A stretch of 64,000 bases of DNA from Herbaspirillum frisingense GSF30 (GTDB taxonomy: Bacteria > Pseudomonadota > Gammaproteobacteria > Burkholderiales > Burkholderiaceae_D). Made by a program: the position numbers and the translations under genes. The stretch lies in assembly GCF_000300975.2 (NCBI RefSeq), contig NZ_AEEC02000011.1, positions 62,001-126,000 on the forward strand, written 5' to 3'. The notes beneath the pieces were generated by a model. The model was not told where the DNA came from. It saw only the letters and a list, made by a program, of their open reading frames with translations, and made no database searches. Shown in pieces: positions 22,809 through 30,797 of this stretch (position 1 is its first letter; the number at the start of each line of letters is the position of its first letter).

Positions 22809-23717
22809 ATGAATATCGTCATCAACGAAGAACTCCAGAAGTACATCGATCCCCTCACCCCCAACGAATACGCCGCCCTGGAACGCAGCCTGCTGGCCGA
22901 AGGCTGCCGCGATGCGCTGGTGCTGTGGGGCGAGGTGCTCATCGATGGTCACAACCGTTACGAAATCTGCCGCAAGTACGACCTGCCCTTCAAGACGGTC
23001 CACAACGATAGCTTCAAGTCGCTGGAAGACGTGCTGCTGTGGATGATCGATAACCAGCTCGGCCGCCGCAGCGTCTCCGACTTCCAGCGCGGCATGCTGG
23101 CCCTGCGCAAGCGCGACATCATCGCCGCCCGCACCAAGGCCGAAGCCACGCCGGCCAAATCGGCCGCCAGCGACGACGGCAGCACCGCCGACCCCGCCAC
23201 GAACAACGAGGACGCCGCGTCCGGCGATGCCCCCTGGCACGCCGACGACGACACCGGTCGCATCAAGACGCGCGAAGACATCGCCCGCGCCGCCGGCATC
23301 AGCAGCGCCACCATCGGCCAGATCGACCGCATCCGCAAGACCGCCGCCCCGGAACTGGTAGAGGCCGTGCGCACCGGCACCATCTCCATCAATGCCGCCG
23401 CTGCCGTGGCGACCCTGCCCAGCGAGGCGCAGGTCAGCGCCGTGGCCGGAGGCAAGAAGGAACTGCGCGAAGCCGCCAAGAAAGTGCGCGAACAGAAAGC
23501 CGCCACCCGCACCCCGCGCGCCCCCGCCAGCGACGACGGCGCCACCGGCAGCAGCAGCGCCATCCCCTTGGTGGAAGGCCAGGAAAACGAACTCACCGCC
23601 ACCCTGCGCCGCGAGATCGCCGCACTGCAGAACCGGGTCTCGCGCCTGTCCGAAGAAAACCAGGGCCTGCGTGCCGAACTGGCCCTGCTCAAGGCCGGCA
23701 GCGACCAGCAGGCCTGA
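22809..23717 (+). CDS. ParB/RepB-like nuclease-domain protein, chromosomal
   Basis: A 302-residue protein with a short ParB-N-like module (EVLIDGHNRYEICRKYDLPF), a helix-turn-helix region (TREDIARAAGISSATIGQIDRI, spanning about residues 155-178) and a C-terminal coiled coil (about residues 258-300). Ala/Thr/Ser-rich linkers separate them. It resembles proteins labelled plasmid replication/partition-related in Burkholderiales. The ParB-N box is truncated: it lacks the GERR-type CTP/arginine motif of true ParB. No parA gene or parS-like cluster is next to it, so a role in segregation is doubtful and it may be a regulator. Confidence 0.65.
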   Translation: MNIVINEELQKYIDPLTPNEYAALERSLLAEGCRDALVLWGEVLIDGHNRYEICRKYDLPFKTVHNDSFKSLEDVLLWMIDNQLGRRSVSDFQRGMLALRKRDIIAARTKAEATPAKSAASDDGSTADPATNNEDAASGDAPWHADDDTGRIKTREDIARAAGISSATIGQIDRIRKTAAPELVEAVRTGTISINAAAAVATLPSEAQVSAVAGGKKELREAAKKVREQKAATRTPRAPASDDGATGSSSAIPLVEGQENELTATLRREIAALQNRVSRLSEENQGLRAELALLKAGSDQQA

Positions 23718-23742
23718 GGCCCAGGCGCACGGGCAAGTCACC

Positions 23743-24333
23743 ATGGCCACCTTCACCATCGCCCAGCGGGCCGAGATCGAACTGGAAATCCGCAAGAGCC
23801 GCTTCATCGGCATCGTCCAGCCGGTCGCGGGGCGCGAGGCCGCCATGCAGGAAATCGCCCGCATGCGCGAGGCCCATCGCAGTGCCACCCACGTCTGCTG
23901 GGCGCTGATGGCCGGCGGCCAGTCCGGCATGTCCGACGACGGCGAACCCTCCGGCACCGCCGGCCGCCCCATGCTGGAGGTCTTGCGTCACCACGAACTG
24001 GATGGCGTACTGGCCATGGTGGTGCGCTACTACGGTGGCGTCAAACTGGGCGCAGGTGGGCTGGTGCGTGCCTATACCGACGCCATCGCCACTGCCCTCA
24101 AGACCAGCGAACGCACCGAACGCGTGGCCCAGGCCGAGATCGAGATCGGGGTGGTCTATTCGGCCGAACCGCAACTGCGGCACTGGCTGGCGCAGCAAAA
24201 GTACCAACTGCTGGACAGCCGCCACGACACCCTGGCCCACCTCCACCTGCGCCTGCCCGAGGCCGCCCTGGCTCAGGCCGAAGAAGCGATCCGCCGACTC
24301 TCCTCGAACGCCGAGATCAAGCGCATCATCTGA
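23743..24333 (+). CDS. yigZ: YigZ/IMPACT family protein
   Basis: A 196-residue protein with an N-terminal UPF0029/Impact domain: KSRFIGIVQPV, the SDDGEPSGTAGRPML signature and MVVRYYGGVKLGAGGLVRAY. A C-terminal DUF1949 ferredoxin-like domain follows. YigZ resembles the eukaryotic IMPACT regulator of GCN2, but its bacterial role is unknown; ribosome or nucleic-acid binding has been proposed. The start at 23743 begins the conserved domain, 25 nt after the stop of the ParB-like gene, so the two may be co-transcribed. Its 3' end overlaps a small gene on the other strand. Confidence 0.9.
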   Translation: MATFTIAQRAEIELEIRKSRFIGIVQPVAGREAAMQEIARMREAHRSATHVCWALMAGGQSGMSDDGEPSGTAGRPMLEVLRHHELDGVLAMVVRYYGGVKLGAGGLVRAYTDAIATALKTSERTERVAQAEIEIGVVYSAEPQLRHWLAQQKYQLLDSRHDTLAHLHLRLPEAALAQAEEAIRRLSSNAEIKRII

Positions 24334-24485
24334 TCCATCCGCTCGCGCAGACCCACGTCCGGACGGCGCGACCACAGCATGTCGAACTCCGCCACCAGCA
24401 GGTGGTAGTCGATCTCGCTGATGGGCGCGGGCGTGAACCCGAGCGCGGCAGCCTCCGCAGGCACAGGCATCTCATCACTCCCCAT
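24273..24485 (-). CDS. Small hypothetical protein overlapping the MFS gene
   Basis: A 70-residue frame that starts 11 nt inside the 3' end of the upstream MFS gene, a typical coupling overlap, and ends antisense inside yigZ. The sequence has a normal amphipathic composition (LVAEFDMLWSRRPDVGLRER) and no membrane segment or known motif. I do not recognise a family. The tail-to-tail 61-nt overlap with yigZ argues for caution. Confidence 0.4.
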   Translation of the reverse strand: MGSDEMPVPAEAAALGFTPAPISEIDYHLLVAEFDMLWSRRPDVGLRERMDQMMRLISAFEESRRIASSA

Positions 24486-25947
24486 GCGCCACCAACCTCC
24501 GCGTCAACACGGTCGCCATCGCCGGTGCCAGCGCAAACGCCGCAAACAGCACCCAGGCGGCCTGACGTGCGCCCTCCTCTTCCTGCCCGCCCGACAGGCC
24601 CAGCCCGGCCTGGTTGGCAATCAGACCGGCCAGCGCCGCACCAATGGCCATCGCATACAACTGCACAGTGGTGATGGCCGCCGAGGTCAGGTTTTCCTCG
24701 CCCGGTCGCGCCGCCTGCATAGCCCGCGCCACCAGGTGCGGCCAGCCTATGCCTATGCCCAGGCCGGTCACCGCCAGCGCCAGCACCATCAGCACATCCA
24801 CCAGCGCAGCACTGGCCAGCAGCCGCGTGGGCAACAGACTCGGCAACAGCAATGCCAGCGCCACCAGCCCCAGCAGCATCAGCCACGGCCCCAGGCGGAT
24901 CATGCGGGCCGCCGCCGATGCACTGCGCCCGGAACCGGCCAGTGAACCCACGCTCCAGCCACCAGCCATGGCAGCCGTCGCATAGCCCGCCCCCAGCGGC
25001 GCAAAGCCATGCAGGGTCTGGAGGAAATATGGCACGAAGATTTCTACGCAGCTGGCCAGCACCAGCAGCGAGATGCAGGCAAAGGCGCACCCCATCACCC
25101 TAGAAAGCCGGTAACCATCACGCGGCAGCAGGCTGATGCGTGAACGCAGATCGATGCGCGCCACCCACAGTCCCAGCACGGCCCCACCCAGCACGCAGGC
25201 CGCCGCCGCCCAGGTCTGCTCAGTTTGCGCCGCCAGCGCCACCAGCAAGACCGACAGCGCCAGCAGCAGGATGCGCCCCAACGGCATGGCCTGATGTACA
25301 TCGGACTGGGCACGCACCCGGCGCGGCCCCAGTTGCCCCACCACCAGTGCAGCCTGCAGCAGCAACAAGGGCAGCAAGGCGAAGAAGGCCAGTCGCCAGT
25401 GGCCGCCGGCTGCGAACAGCCCACCCACCGCCGGCCCCAGCAGGGTCGAAATACCCCACATGCCCGAGACCAGTGCGATGGCCCGCGACCATAACCGCTG
25501 CTCGAACACCAACGGAATCAGCGCGTACCCCAGCGAAGCCAGCAGCCCGCCGCCGATCCCCTGCACCGCCCGCCCAGCCAGCATCCAGCCCATGCTGGTG
25601 GCGCCCGCGCACAACATCGCGCCCGCCCCGAATACCGCCAATGAGAGCAGGTAGGCGCTACGCGCGCCCAGTCGCGAGAGCAGCTTGCCAGTCAGGGTCG
25701 AGCCAATGATGGAGGTGACCACGAACAGGGTCACGTTCCAGGCGTAATAAGCGAGGCCGCCGATATCGCCCACCACCGAAGGCAGGATGGTGGTGACGAT
25801 GTGCACATTGATCGCATGCAGCGCCACGCCACCGGTCAGCGCCACCGCGCACCAGCCGTGGCGACGCCCCAGCAGGTCGCCCCAGCTGGCCACGCTGGCG
25901 GGCTCGGACGCAGTCGCGATGGAAGGTGCGGAAGAGGAAGTTGTCAT
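24475..25947 (-). CDS. MFS transporter, drug-efflux type
   Basis: A 490-residue integral membrane protein of the major facilitator superfamily with about 14 hydrophobic segments, which suggests the DHA2 drug:H+ antiporter type. The loop after the second or third helix carries GKLLSRLGARSAYLLSL (motif A-like) and the motif C region reads GIGGGLLASLGYALIP. The N-terminus is a short Ser/Ala-rich cytosolic tail; the start at 25947 was chosen because the preceding frame is Cys/Leu-rich and unlike the family. A Cys-containing regulator gene is divergent 197 nt away and is the likely controller. The substrate is unknown. Confidence 0.8.
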   Translation of the reverse strand: MTTSSSAPSIATASEPASVASWGDLLGRRHGWCAVALTGGVALHAINVHIVTTILPSVVGDIGGLAYYAWNVTLFVVTSIIGSTLTGKLLSRLGARSAYLLSLAVFGAGAMLCAGATSMGWMLAGRAVQGIGGGLLASLGYALIPLVFEQRLWSRAIALVSGMWGISTLLGPAVGGLFAAGGHWRLAFFALLPLLLLQAALVVGQLGPRRVRAQSDVHQAMPLGRILLLALSVLLVALAAQTEQTWAAAACVLGGAVLGLWVARIDLRSRISLLPRDGYRLSRVMGCAFACISLLVLASCVEIFVPYFLQTLHGFAPLGAGYATAAMAGGWSVGSLAGSGRSASAAARMIRLGPWLMLLGLVALALLLPSLLPTRLLASAALVDVLMVLALAVTGLGIGIGWPHLVARAMQAARPGEENLTSAAITTVQLYAMAIGAALAGLIANQAGLGLSGGQEEEGARQAAWVLFAAFALAPAMATVLTRRLVAHGE

Positions 25948-26144
25948 GGCATATCCTTCATGAAGGGCGGCGGGCGGAGGCAGGTCCGCAACAAGTAGCA
26001 ACAAGTAGCAACACGCAGCAACATGCCGCATCAATGACTGATCGACTTACACCCTGCGCCGGTTTATTATCCAAGAATATTCTTGCTTAATTAAGCGTAT
26101 CGTAAAACGAAGTCCACAATTTAACAAGCCAACACTTGGAAAAT

Positions 26145-26819
26145 ATGCAGCCGCTCACCTCGAACCAGTCCCCTCCTCAGGCAGGCCCCAGCACCGCCGA
26201 ACGCATCCTCCTACGCCTGAAGACCCGCGGTCCCGCCGCCGCCAGCGAACTGGCCGGGGAGCTGGAGATGACCGCCGAAGCGGCACGCCAACAGATCCAG
26301 AAGCTGGCCGCCGAAGGCCTGATCGCCAGCCGCCAGGCCGCAGCCGTGGCGCGCGCCGGGCGGCCGCGCCAGGAATGGGAGCTGACCGCAAGCGGCCATG
26401 CCCGCTTCCCCGACACGCATGCGCAACTGACGGTGCAACTGCTGGGGTCGATCCGCCAGCTGTTCGGCGAACCCGGACTGGACAAGCTGATCGGCCAGCG
26501 CGAAACCGAGATGCGGTCGCAATACCTGCGCCTCTGCGCCGACCTGCCGACCCTCCCGAAGAAGCTGGAAAAACTGGCCGACATCCGCAGTGCCGAAGGC
26601 TACATGGCCAGGGTGGAGAAGGAGGGCAAGGACTGGCTGCTGATCGAAGACCACTGCCCCATCTGCGCCGCCGCAATGACCTGCCAGGGCTTCTGCCGTT
26701 CGGAGCTCCAGCTCTTTGGCGAAGTGCTCGGGGGCGAGGCCGAGATCACCCGCGAAGAGCACCTGCCGGCCGGAGCACGACGCTGCGTCTATCGCATCCG
26801 TCGCATCGCCGCTGGCTGA
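26145..26819 (+). CDS. DeoR/ArsR-type regulator with Cys cluster
   Basis: A 224-residue regulator with an N-terminal winged helix (AERILLRLKTRGPAAASELA, ETAEAARQQIQKL-like segment, GRPRQEWELTASG wing). The C-terminal domain contains CPIC-x6-CQGFC (four cysteines within 18 residues), reminiscent of the Fe-S ligands of SufR-like repressors. A metal or Fe-S cofactor is therefore plausible but unproven. The start could be ATG 26145 or TTG 26136. It is divergent from the MFS gene, which it probably controls. It might sense redox state, metal or a cluster-damaging drug. Confidence 0.72.
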   Translation: MQPLTSNQSPPQAGPSTAERILLRLKTRGPAAASELAGELEMTAEAARQQIQKLAAEGLIASRQAAAVARAGRPRQEWELTASGHARFPDTHAQLTVQLLGSIRQLFGEPGLDKLIGQRETEMRSQYLRLCADLPTLPKKLEKLADIRSAEGYMARVEKEGKDWLLIEDHCPICAAAMTCQGFCRSELQLFGEVLGGEAEITREEHLPAGARRCVYRIRRIAAG

Positions 26820-26955
26820 GTCCGGCGAAAGTCCCCCGGCGCCAACAAACTGCGCTGAACGCCCCCGATCTGTGCGAACATCCCCGGCGCCGCGCCGCAT
26901 CGGGGGATGCCGGCCGGCGACCTGCCACCGCCACGCTTATTCAAAAGGGGAAGCC

Positions 26956-27813
26956 ATGCCACCAGATCAAAGTGATTTCGACCCGGTCCTGTTCATCGCC
27001 GACGGTCCCTCGCAAGCCCTGCTCGACCCGAACCAGTACCCCTACATGTGCAACCAGAACGGCCATGGCCTGCAGAGCCAGACCGTGGTCGGCGAACTCA
27101 TCACCCTGGCCCAGGAAGCACCGGAACTGGAACGCGGTGCCACCTACCGCGATATTGCCCACTGGCCGCGCAAGATCACGCCCAAGGACTGGCCGGCCTA
27201 CGAGATCACCGAGTTCGACTTCCGCGTTCCCGAGGTCCGCTACGAACCCCTGCCCGCCACCCCGGAAAATGCCCAGGCCTTCGGCGCCACGCTGCTGCGC
27301 AACGGCCAGTGCCTCAGCTTCACCTATCAGGGATTGGTGATGGCCCAGTACACCTACGGCAAATGGGCCGGCTATGAATCCCCCTATCTCGGCGACGGCC
27401 GCAGCCGCGAACTGTTGACCTGGAACGCCACCGACCTGGAGTACCACGACTTCGCCCACATCTTCTTCTCGCAGGGTCCCGAACCGCTGGTGATCACGGT
27501 GGCGCGCTGGCGCCCCTACGTCAATGAAATCAGCCTGGCCGACCTGTGGGTGGAACCGGGCGACGCCCTGGTGATCCCACCCAAGCGCATGGCGCCGCCA
27601 CCCACCCCGGGCATGAGCGAGGCCCAGAAACGCCTGCTGGTGGTGGACATGCACAACAACCGCAATTCGGCCCAGGCCTGCCGTCGCTACGACGGCCCGC
27701 CCGGCCTGGCCACGGTGACCGTGCTGGCGGATGAGCAGGTGATGTCGGCGCCGCTGACCCGGCCTTATTACCATGAGGAAAAGCAGCCTACCTGGCATGG
27801 CATGTTGCGTTGA
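26956..27813 (+). CDS. Hypothetical protein, 285 aa
   Basis: I do not recognise a family. The protein is soluble, acidic to neutral and aromatic-rich (YGKWAGYESPYLG, DLEYHDFAHIFFSQG), with no signal peptide or membrane segment. It has the composition of a genuine globular protein with several Trp and Tyr residues. The start at 26956 has a strong Shine-Dalgarno sequence (AAAAGGGGAA, 26943-26952). It is preceded by the regulator gene on the same strand with a 136-nt gap and followed by the MazEF module, so it is probably monocistronic. Confidence 0.6.
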   Translation: MPPDQSDFDPVLFIADGPSQALLDPNQYPYMCNQNGHGLQSQTVVGELITLAQEAPELERGATYRDIAHWPRKITPKDWPAYEITEFDFRVPEVRYEPLPATPENAQAFGATLLRNGQCLSFTYQGLVMAQYTYGKWAGYESPYLGDGRSRELLTWNATDLEYHDFAHIFFSQGPEPLVITVARWRPYVNEISLADLWVEPGDALVIPPKRMAPPPTPGMSEAQKRLLVVDMHNNRNSAQACRRYDGPPGLATVTVLADEQVMSAPLTRPYYHEEKQPTWHGMLR

Positions 27814-27852
27814 ATCACGATCTTGGCCAGCGATAGGCATTTCAGGAAAATT

Positions 27853-27904
27853 GTAATAACATTGTTTTTACACGAGAATTCTGATGTAACAACATTGTAT
27901 TTAC
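27853..27904. promoter_or_regulatory. Twin operator repeats upstream of mazEF
   Basis: Two 19-bp repeats, GTAATAACATTGTTTTTAC (27853-27871) and GTAACAACATTGTATTTAC (27886-27904), differ at two positions and lie 33 bp apart, about three helical turns. Each is itself an imperfect palindrome (GTAAnAACA-T-TGTnnTTAC). Their position just before mazE fits cooperative autorepression by MazE/MazEF. Confidence 0.7.
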
Positions 27905-27916
27905 CAGGTGAAAAAA

Positions 27917-28171
27917 ATGAAGACATCCATCCGCAAAATGGGTAACTCGCAAGGCGTACTGATTCCGAAGCCATTTCTGGCCAAGATGGGGATGTTGGTC
28001 GATGAAGATATCGACATCGACATCGAAGACGACAAGATCGTGATTCGCAAACTGGAAAAACGGCCCCGTGAAGGATGGGCCGAAGCCAGCCAGAAAATTG
28101 CGGCCGCACAGGATGACGGCCTGGTCTGGCCCGAATTTGGAAACGATGGTGACAAGGAATTGACATGGTGA
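27917..28171 (+). CDS. mazE: MazE-type antitoxin (AbrB/SpoVT fold)
   Basis: An 84-residue antitoxin. The N-terminal swapped-hairpin DNA-binding motif is clear: SIRKMGNSQGVLIPKPFLAKMG, followed by the acidic IDIEDDKIVIRKLE strand. The C-terminal 35 residues (about 50-84) are the flexible segment that normally wraps the toxin. The start is ATG 27917; a GTG at 27908 is in frame. The gene overlaps mazF by 7 nt. Base composition is lower in GC than the neighbours, as is common for mobile toxin-antitoxin modules. Confidence 0.9.
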   Translation: MKTSIRKMGNSQGVLIPKPFLAKMGMLVDEDIDIDIEDDKIVIRKLEKRPREGWAEASQKIAAAQDDGLVWPEFGNDGDKELTW

Positions 28172-28485
28172 TGCGCGGCGAAATCTGGTTAGCCGCGCTC
28201 GACCCCACTGTGGGTAGCGAAATCAATAAATTCCGTCCATGCGTCGTCGTTTCGCCGGCAGAGATGCACGATTATCTGCGCACCGTGATTGTGGCTCCGA
28301 TGACAACAGGCAGTAAGCCCGCCCCGTATCGCGTACCGATCACGTTCGACAAGAAAAAAGGATTGATTGTCCTGGATCAGATGCGCACGCTGGACAAGGA
28401 GCGTTTGATCAGGAAACTCGGGCGCGTAACGGACAAGACGCTCACGGCAACATTGGAAGCGTTGCAAGAAGTCTTCGCCGAATAG
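28165..28485 (+). CDS. mazF: MazF/PemK-type mRNA interferase toxin
   Basis: A 106-residue toxin of the MazF/PemK/CcdB fold. Family motifs are RGEIWLAALDPTVGSEINKFRP at the start, VIVAPMTT in the middle and the core LIVLDQMRTLDKERL with the catalytic Arg region (IVLDQMRT). MazF enzymes cut single-stranded RNA at short sequences; the site cannot be predicted. A second ATG at 28171 is possible. The stop is followed by 109 nt with no clear terminator before the convergent regulator gene. Confidence 0.92.
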   Translation: MVMRGEIWLAALDPTVGSEINKFRPCVVVSPAEMHDYLRTVIVAPMTTGSKPAPYRVPITFDKKKGLIVLDQMRTLDKERLIRKLGRVTDKTLTATLEALQEVFAE

Positions 28486-28594
28486 CGAAGCAGGAAAAAC
28501 ACGGGGCCGCACCGAGCTATTTTTGTCACCCTGGGGAAGACCGGTTGCAATCATCCAGAGCATCCACGGCTGTGCTCCCCGCGTGCAGGCATAT

Positions 28595-29302
28595 CTACTG
28601 CTGCCCCAACTCCCGATACAACTCATTGGCGCGCATCAGGTGCGCGCGCATGGCTTCGGCGGCGGCTTCGCCATCGTGGGCGGCAATGGCATCGACGATG
28701 CGCTGGTGTTCCAGCAAGGTCAGTTCTTCCGCTCCTGGTGCGCGCACCAGGGTGGTATAGAACTCGCTGGCCCAGCGGAACATCGACTCGACGATGGACG
28801 GGAAAATCGGGTTGCCGCTGATGTCGGCGATCTCGCGATGGAAGGCCATGTCGCGTTCGATGAACTCTTCCAGGTTGACCATCGAGGCGCGATGCTCGGC
28901 GATGGCCTGGCGCAACCGCGCTACCTGCTCCTCGCTGGCGCGCTCGGCGGCCATGCGGGCGGTGCTGGTTTCCAGGAAGACGCGGGCTTCCTTCATGTGC
29001 TTCAACATGTCCGGCTTGGTACGCAGGAGATGCTGCGCACCGGCCGCGATCTGGGCGATCAGCCGGTCGGCCGTGGGGTCGACCACGCGGGCACGCTCGC
29101 CATGGGCGATCTCCACGAAACCGGAACGCTCCATCGCCTGCATCGCCTCGCGTACCGCCGGGCGGCCCACACCGTATTGCTCCATCAGGTCGCGTTCGGA
29201 AGGCAATTGTGACCCGGGCGGGAATTCACCCTGATGGATGCGATCCATCAGGCGCTCCAGCACTTCCTGGTATAACTTGCGTCGCTGTATCGGTTCCGGC
29301 AT
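28595..29302 (-). CDS. GntR-family (FadR/FCD, NanR-like) regulator
   Basis: A 235-residue transcription factor. The N-terminal winged helix contains PPGSQLPSERDLMEQYGVGRPAVREAM in part, the canonical GntR signature. The C-terminal FCD domain is all-helical with metal-ligand-type residues (RDMAFHREIA, LEHQRIVDAI). The fold and signature are close to NanR and other sugar-acid regulators. It lies 97 nt downstream of the putative oiaK gene on the same strand and probably regulates the RuBisCO-like operon; a palindromic candidate operator is found upstream of that operon at 34483-34501. The ligand is inferred to be a pathway intermediate. Confidence 0.85.
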   Translation of the reverse strand: MPEPIQRRKLYQEVLERLMDRIHQGEFPPGSQLPSERDLMEQYGVGRPAVREAMQAMERSGFVEIAHGERARVVDPTADRLIAQIAAGAQHLLRTKPDMLKHMKEARVFLETSTARMAAERASEEQVARLRQAIAEHRASMVNLEEFIERDMAFHREIADISGNPIFPSIVESMFRWASEFYTTLVRAPGAEELTLLEHQRIVDAIAAHDGEAAAEAMRAHLMRANELYRELGQQ

Positions 29303-29357
29303 GGCTGCGCTGTCTCAAAGTATAGGTTTCGTTGGACGCGCACTCTACCATATCTAC

Positions 29358-29386
29358 CGCAATCGCAGGCCCGGCCTGCGATTGCG
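29358..29386. repeat. 13-bp perfect hairpin between kinase and gntR
   Basis: CGCAATCGCAGGC and its exact complement flank a 3-nt CCG loop. There is no adjacent T-run. It may be a processing or attenuation hairpin that separates gntR expression or degradation from the catabolic operon. Confidence 0.7.
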
Positions 29387-29399
29387 CCATGCAATGCGC

Positions 29400-30797
29400 C
29401 TAGCTGGCGGCGCCCTCCAGCACATCCCCGAAGAAGCTGCGCGCGCCCACCTGTCCCCCTTTGAGCACCAGTTCCAGACCGTCGCGGCGGCTATTGTCCG
29501 ACCATGCCCGGCACAGCGGCGCGCCCGGGGCCAATCCGGCGCAGACCGACAGGGCCGTGATGTCCAGGGCACTGGCGACCTCGCCCGAGCTGTCGCCGCC
29601 AGCAATGGCAATGCGCTGCAACGACTGCCCGGAATCTCCATCGAGGATGGCACGCAGGGTCTCGGCCAGGGCAATGCCGACCTGGCGCGCCGCCTCGCCC
29701 CGCGCCAGCCCGGCTTGGGTGGCAATGTCATCGAAACCGGTGACGGCAGGATCATCCGGCCCCTCGGCCGAAAACACCAACGGACTGCGCCCGCTGGCGA
29801 TGGCCGCAGCGGCCGCCGCCACCAGGCGCGCCAGTTCGGCAGTACGCCACTCGGGCCGCAGCACGGCCGACAAATCCATGCGCAGGCAGGCAAACCCGTG
29901 CTCGCGCGCCCAGGCGATCTGCCCGGCCGTGACCGGCGAACAGCTGCCGCTGACCGCCGCAATCACCGGCACCGGGCTGGCCTTGGGCAGGGATGGCTGC
30001 GCCGCGATCCAGCCGCGTTCACGCCAGTAGGCGGTGAGCGCGTATTGCAAACCCGAGGACGATGCGCTGAAGACACCCGCCCCCCTACCCTCCCACACCA
30101 GCCGCCCGGCCTGGCGCTGGGTCTCGTCGTCGAGCACGTCGATGAGCACTACCGGGGCATCGCCACCGCGTAATGCCTCAAGGCGCGCCTGCGCCTGCCC
30201 GGCCCCGTCGCGCAGTTGCTGCATGTCCACCAGTTCCAGGCGGCGCGCGGTCTGCCGGCGCAGATGTCGGCGCAGGTCGGCCTCGTCCATGGGCGTGACC
30301 GGATGGCGCGACATGGTCGGATGCCGGTCCAGCCGGTAGCCCTGCCCGTCCACTGCGGCAAACAGGTTGCCGAATAGCTGGTAGCGCTTCAGCCGGGGCG
30401 CGCCCACCACCATGGGCGACCAGTCGCCGCGCAGGTGGCGCGTGCCGACGTCGATGGCGCGTCCGATGGAACCGGTCTCGGGCGAGGAATCGAAGGTCGA
30501 GCACACCTTGTACTGCATCACCGGTGCGCCCAGCGCCGCCAGCGCAGTGAAGGCCTGCGGCAAATGTTCCTCCATCCATTGCGGGGAACGTCCACGCGAG
30601 GACCCGGCGATGCCGATGCAGCGCACCTCGGGAAAGCGCGCCAGCATCGCCGCATCGGGCGTACGCAGGAACAGCACGGTCGGCAGACCGGCGGCGCTCA
30701 TCACCTCCATGGCATCGGTGGAGCCGGTAAAGTCGTCGCCGTAATAGGACAGCAGCAGCCCCTGCGGCAGCTGTGCGCTCTCAGGCAGCAGGCTCAT
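29400..30797 (-). CDS. oiaK: DUF1537 four-carbon-acid sugar kinase; probable 3-oxo-isoapionate kinase
   Basis: A 465-residue two-domain kinase. The N-terminal domain begins LLSYYGDDFTGSTDAMEVM, the DDxxG/A-type signature of DUF1537 kinases. The C-terminal nucleotide-binding domain contains AVSGSCSPVTAGQIAWA and IAGGDSSGEVASAL near the end. Family members phosphorylate 3-oxo-tetronates, threonate, erythronate or 3-oxo-isoapionate. Here the gene overlaps the RuBisCO-like gene by 4 nt (ATGA) and follows an ApnO-like gene, which points to OiaK of D-apionate breakdown: ATP-dependent 4-phosphorylation of 3-oxo-isoapionate. That assignment depends on context; the family assignment is firm. Confidence 0.75.
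   Translation of the reverse strand: MSLLPESAQLPQGLLLSYYGDDFTGSTDAMEVMSAAGLPTVLFLRTPDAAMLARFPEVRCIGIAGSSRGRSPQWMEEHLPQAFTALAALGAPVMQYKVCSTFDSSPETGSIGRAIDVGTRHLRGDWSPMVVGAPRLKRYQLFGNLFAAVDGQGYRLDRHPTMSRHPVTPMDEADLRRHLRRQTARRLELVDMQQLRDGAGQAQARLEALRGGDAPVVLIDVLDDETQRQAGRLVWEGRGAGVFSASSSGLQYALTAYWRERGWIAAQPSLPKASPVPVIAAVSGSCSPVTAGQIAWAREHGFACLRMDLSAVLRPEWRTAELARLVAAAAAAIASGRSPLVFSAEGPDDPAVTGFDDIATQAGLARGEAARQVGIALAETLRAILDGDSGQSLQRIAIAGGDSSGEVASALDITALSVCAGLAPGAPLCRAWSDNSRRDGLELVLKGGQVGARSFFGDVLEGAAS

Noticed and set aside
22809-23717. ParB-like gene as a sign of an integrated plasmid or a replication origin
   Set aside because: No ParA, Rep protein, iterons or DnaA boxes were noticed, and the flanks are ordinary chromosomal genes.
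27768-28226. A 152-codon minus-strand frame over mazEF
   Set aside because: It overlaps three supported plus-strand coding regions and has no family similarity.
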